Positions 59,400 to 64,000 of a stretch of 64,000 nucleotides of DNA are shown one piece after another (within the stretch, counting starts at the first letter, position 1; every line of letters begins with the position of its first letter). The notes below the pieces were generated by a model, which saw only the letters and a program-made list of their open reading frames with translations, was not told the DNA's origin and searched no databases. The translations under genes and the position numbers were made by a program. The DNA is from Anisakis pegreffii (lineage: Eukaryota > Nematoda > Chromadorea > Rhabditida > Anisakidae): the NCBI GenBank assembly GCA_035041965.1, contig JAPYMA010000992.1, positions 1 through 64,000 on the forward strand, written 5' to 3'.

Positions 59400-61350
59400 T
59401 TGCCTGGCTTACAGTGCATCTGACAAATATATTCGAGTATATTTAAAAATTTTGAGTATACCCAAATGAACTTGAATATTCATGAATCCTTTTGACTCTT
59501 CGAAATGCTCTAAATCAATGTGAATTTCTAAGAAGCTTGTTCATAAAGCATCATCATAAAACCGGAATGATCTTTGCAAGCAAAATCTTCTAAGATCCCT
59601 CACTCGCATATTTTACGAGAACCAGGAAACTCTCCAGAGTCATATTAACCATAGAATGCAAAGTTTGACTTCCTTTATTGGGCTAGAATTTTCTGTTTCC
59701 CGTCAATTTTCTTTTCCTCATCGAAGTGTATCCGATTTCATGAGTACTATCCGAATGCCGAATTGCATTTGCCTGCTGACAAAATAGAGTTGTAAGAGCG
59801 GAAAATTTTGTCGTTCAGCTTTAAATTGTGCTCCAGGGAAAGGGCATTTGGTGGTGTAATGCGTTTGTGCGGTCGGCGTACAACAGCAGCAGCAATAAAT
59901 CGAGATAACGAATTTAACGTGGCAAATAAATGTTCTTTTTTTGTTTCAACAACACATTACGAACAGAATTTTGTTCAGAAATCATTGTGATATTCACTGG
60001 ACGAAACCAATTATTCATAGTAGAACTAGGCCGAAGGAAAGAACTCTGCTAAAAAAGTGTTCATATTTAAGCCATCAATTCAATTTCGAAACTTTTGATA
60101 CTCACACTGGAACATATGAGTTATAAGGCGCTTCGTTTCACTTTCCTACTTGAGCTGATCAATCAGAACTTAAGTCTTTTGGAGGTATTTTCTCTTCTCA
60201 TCGACAATCTGTAGTGATCCTTTCATAAGAATGCTTTTTTTCTGTTGTTAGTTTCATCGTTTCACTTCTTAAATTTTTCATGTCTAGAGCTTTTCCTCTG
60301 AAAGCATTTTAAAAGCAATTAACGTTCGAGAACACTCCTATCAATCAATCATCTTCTTTGACTGCTCGATTCGGCTCAGTTTTTGACGTTAAACAGCAAA
60401 TTCTTCAAATTTTTGTTCGGCACCGGATAACATTTCTCTGACTTTTCGCACGAAAACGTAACTTCATTCAGTCATGCTTCACATTTCTCAAAATTTTTCG
60501 AATCGTTTCAGTCTGTACAATATCGAAAAGCACACTTTGTGTTACAGTTTTGTAGAAGCATAAAATTTCGTTATCAATATTAAATAATTTGGCGTTTATT
60601 TCTCAAAATCATTGCAGAGAAATGTTTCGGCTCAATTTTGTTGTAAGAATTGGTGACCACTGGTTCACTTCATCCATCCATCATGATGAGGCATTTTGAC
60701 GACTTATTCCAACAGCTGATTTCAAACCCTTTGTCGAAAACAAAAAAAGAAACCCTTTGTCGAGTTCAACAAAATAACTTTGTGCGTCACCATTCACTTG
60801 GCACTGAATCTGAGAATGCAAGTGGTGATTGTTTATGTTTGAGATGGATGTTGTGATAGATTTCAGATAGAGCAGCTCATACTCATACTCGACACAACAA
60901 GGAACAACTATACGAACATCAATTCGGAGTCTATTCTTAGGCAGCAGCCATCAATCACCAATGAGCAAATCGTGTTCGTTCACACACACACACTTGTGAT
61001 TGAGAGTATCGCAATTGTGGATTCGATTCGTCGAATGAAGTTGGTAGCTTCCTCAAGTTGGTAGCCTTTCATGCTGTTTGTGCTCGGCGGCTTCGGTTGG
61101 CTAGTGTTGACTGATCGGTCATGTTTAATTCCAGCTATATTATGCAAATAAATATGCATATAGATGATCTTAAGCTTGAAACATCTTTACGTATGCATAT
61201 GCATTTATGGATGAAATATACTCTCGATTGGGCCGATTCCATGCGGCTCTCTTTTGTTTTTCCCTGAGCACAGCGATTTATAAAGCAACAACTGATTGGT
61301 ATCAATCAGAAGAGCGTAAACATTAGTGAACGCAATCAAATGTGATGAAT
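59400..61350. other. No supported gene
   Basis: AT-rich; short unsupported ORFs (59808-59990, 59941-60126, 60650-60856) and an (AC)n run near 60981-60994. Earlier exons of the gene ending at 59281 may be hidden here. Confidence 0.45.
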
Positions 61351-61353
61351 TGC

Positions 61354-61456
61354 TTTTGGGAGGAGATTTATGGATGAAATTGAATTTTCTACTATCTGAA
61401 AACAACGTTTTCAGATAGTAGAAAATTCAATTTCATCCATAAATCTCCTCCCAAAA
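61354..61456. repeat. Perfect inverted repeat, 50-bp arms, 3-nt spacer
   Basis: Arms 61354-61403 and 61407-61456 are exact reverse complements around 'aac' at 61404-61406. The pairing stops abruptly at both outer ends. There are no obvious terminal motifs or target duplications. Confidence 0.95.
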
Positions 61457-61459
61457 CCG

Positions 61460-63540
61460 AATCGAAGTTCGAAGTTCAAGTCAATTTTGCATTCTTTTTA
61501 AGTGGAAGTCTGCACTAAGCCTCTTGTTTACGCTTCAGATTCCCCTGATTTTACTTCATTTTTTCCCACGTTGATGAGGAACGTCTTGTTAGCCTAAGAA
61601 ATTTTCCAATAAATGCTCTGATGAATTAAATCTTTTGCAAAATTCACTTCTGATTTTTTGATTTTTCAAATTTCGCGTTTTATTGCCATCGACGAATCGT
61701 CACAATTTTCTAATGTTCATATGATCTCCGGTATCAAAATTTTCGTTCTCATAGGTAACCAGACACTCACCGTAGGCGTTTCGGCTCTTTGTTTGCCATC
61801 TAGATTGTTATTCACATTTCTAATGGGCACGCATTTGAAATCACCTATCCTCATGTCTGACTGATTCTGTTTACTCATTGTGCAAAATATTTTATGTAGT
61901 AGGTTAACGAAAATAATTTTTAGTGCAGCACAAACCGAAAATATTCGCAGTTTGTGTAGCAGTCATGATCACCGAACAACAAAAGTCGGCAAATTCAAAC
62001 TCATTTTATGAGCTCATAAAAGTGCTCATTTTCTACTCTTTCCTCTTGTGTTTTTTTGTTCCGAGACGTTTCTTCATCGAAGAAGTCATTAGAGTGCAAA
62101 GGACCTCAATTAGAGTTTGCACCGCATTTGATCTAGTCGAAACACATTGCACTCTTGTATATGCAACTTTTCAAAGTTTTCTTCCTAGTACCTTTCATAA
62201 TATAGCTCATTAACATTCTCATAAGGTTGGGAGCTGATGAAATTTATAAAAATCGATGCAGTTTTGAATTTCTGCAATAGCAGTTTTATCCAGTATGAGA
62301 AGAAACACCTTATTTCTGGATGAAATGTTTTTAAAATCCACTTTAATTACTATGATTTTGTTGCATTCTCTCTGAATCATCAATGTGAATTTGTTGCCGT
62401 ATATCAGACTAATTCCCGAGGTCTTAACGAATGAAGAAAAAAAAAGACTTCGATCGTGTTGCTTGATTGGAAACATAGAACGACTCCCATTGAGATTACT
62501 GCCGAAAGAAGCAGCTAACCAATAATACGTGTGCATGGAATGAGTAGTACATCACCTAGATAATAGCACGTTGAAACGATCTTCCTCTTGATTCAATTTA
62601 TTTTCTTTTCGTTTTTTTTTTCATTTTCCATTTCACACTGCTCGTATCAGTCATGCATTCGTTCATGCTGCACTTCTCACAACACCAATCAACAAATAAA
62701 TGATGCACAAAGTAATTTCCTCACTCACACTCTAGTCACATATTGAACTGCAGGTTCGGCGTGAAGTCGAAAAGCAAAAAGCAAAACACTCTGTTTTGTT
62801 CTGCAAATAATTCTCAGTTGCTCATTGATCAAACCGATGTGCAGTTCGCTCAGAAGTGTGCAGTTCTAAATTCCTTGAGAAAAGTAAGAGCACTTGATTC
62901 AAAAATCCGGTGATTACTTCAAACTTGAAGCGTTTGAGTCCCTCTAAAATGCCCCAACAATCATTGGAGGATTACACAAAAAGCCATGTCTACCATGTGC
63001 TTAACATGCGCATCGCTTGAAATGTTTTTTCTTCGCGTTCAAATGCAGAAAAGCCATTCTACCGAAAAAGAGAAGCAGACTATTTTGTGTTTATGAGCGA
63101 ATAAGTACCATAAAATCTATTGTTTTAACTGGATGTTTTCAGTAGATTTAATGTGCTGCTATCAATAAGCTCTATTGTTTATTACGTCAATGGAAAAGAA
63201 AAGCAAATGGTTAGTGAATAATTTAATGGCTATCGCACACATATTACCTCAGCGTTGTTTGATCTTTTTGTGGAACAAATAAATAAATTACCAGATATGA
63301 ACGGATAAAAAACGCTTGGTAATGGATGCATTTCATCGCAAAATGCAGCTATCATATTCATTCATCAGTGTATGGATCTCAGTCGGTCGGCAAAAAATGC
63401 CAAACAATTCAGTGGAAATAATGAATAAACCCATTTGAACACCCATTTGAATACCATTCGATACCTGTTTGAACGGGAAGAAATGATCGAATCGATGCGC
63501 CTGCGACTCATTATAGATGGAAAGGATAGGATGTTCACAT
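61460..63540. other. No well-supported gene
   Basis: AT-rich. Contains the ORF candidate at 62219-62536 and plus-strand ORFs 61658-61864 and 61923-62213 without splice context. Confidence 0.45.
62219..62536 (-). CDS. Candidate ORF, 105 codons
   Basis: True ATG to TGA, open over a length that is unusual at this base composition. The second half alternates hydrophobic and polar residues like a folded domain (NKIIVIKVDFKNIS, VFLLILDKTAIAEI). No signal peptide, splice context or recognised motif. It may be a single-exon gene or chance. Confidence 0.3.
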   Translation of the reverse strand: MHTYYWLAASFGSNLNGSRSMFPIKQHDRSLFFSSFVKTSGISLIYGNKFTLMIQRECNKIIVIKVDFKNISSRNKVFLLILDKTAIAEIQNCIDFYKFHQLPTL

Positions 63541-63549
63541 CTGAGATGT

Positions 63550-63568
63550 GAGTGTGTGTGTGTGTGTG
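63550..63568. repeat. (GT)n microsatellite
   Basis: Pure GT run, with a second GT/GAT-rich patch at 63600-63640. It lies within ORF 63333-63737 (minus), which is therefore not trusted. Confidence 0.9.
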
Positions 63569-64000
63569 AATTAAGGCGGATTAAAATTTGATGTTTGTAT
63601 TGATATTTGATGTGATGTGATATGTGTGTGTATATTTGCATGTGTGTTAAGGATTTGAAACATCCGGACAGCTGGGTGATGAGTGCAAATAGTGAGGAGA
63701 TAAGTTGAAGCAATGAAGGGATAAGCCGAGCACACACATCAACAACATGACGAGACGAAAACGTACATCGTCGTTGGATAATGCCTGCCTGCTTTGCTAT
63801 AGTGCTACTGCTGGCTTCTCGCGCTAGCTGAATAGCTAGCTAGTAGTAGCTTGGTTGTTCGTCTTAGATAAGCCAACAAAACTACTAGCAGCAAATTTTG
63901 AAAATGGCATTACAGCCGTAGCATCAATTCATTCACATACGTTATTCATAAAATAGCTGCATACACTTGTGTATGTATAGATCTAAACTCATATACACAA

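Noticed and set aside
63333..63737. 134-codon minus-strand ORF
   Set aside because: It is kept open mainly by a GT/CA microsatellite encoding a His-Thr run; no coding support.

Overview
The window looks like nuclear DNA of a nematode. It is AT-rich, and its genes are cut into short exons by introns that mostly run from GTAAGT-like donors to TTTCAG or TTNCAG acceptors. Two genes are conserved animal genes. On the minus strand at 25.50-25.56 kb there are sequences nearly identical to the nematode SL1 spliced leader, each followed at once by GT. Coding density is low and dispersed repeats are present, which fits a larger (for example parasitic) nematode genome. I cannot name the species.

Layout. 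0-0.5 kb: diverged copies of a repeat that recurs at 24.6-25.5 kb. 2.5-8 kb: a terminal exon on the minus strand, a three-exon gene for a four-helix membrane protein (4822-6156, +), and two weaker ORFs. 8.6-18.2 kb: a minus-strand cluster holding three clear paralogues of an unrecognised single-pass membrane protein with charged, disordered tails (8608-9589, 10749-12910, 14322-15743), plus a small predicted gene (15925-18153). 18-24.5 kb: sparse, with a few uncertain ORFs. 24.58-25.59 kb: a tandem repeat of about 405 bp next to the SL1-like sequences. 25.6-41 kb: mostly non-coding, with a truncated mariner-type DNA-binding ORF, a hAT-like element and several short tandem repeats. 41-48 kb: a possible small secreted protein, otherwise little.

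48.4-59.4 kb is the best-supported part. A 12-exon Rh-type ammonia channel gene (48590-53448, +) converges on a 13-exon gene for the CDK5RAP3/LZAP/C53 homologue (54985-58777, -), a UFMylation and ER-phagy factor. Upstream of CDK5RAP3 on the same strand lie a 99-codon ORF ending 14 bp before its start, and beyond that a terminal exon with a polyadenylation signal. This spacing suggests a trans-spliced operon. 59.4-64 kb is mostly non-coding and contains a perfect 50-bp-arm inverted repeat.

Gene models were assembled by hand from reading frame, splice sites and phase. Rh and CDK5RAP3 are secure by family similarity. The 8.6-15.7 kb family rests on mutual similarity plus matching exon length and phase. 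Other single ORFs are candidates only.
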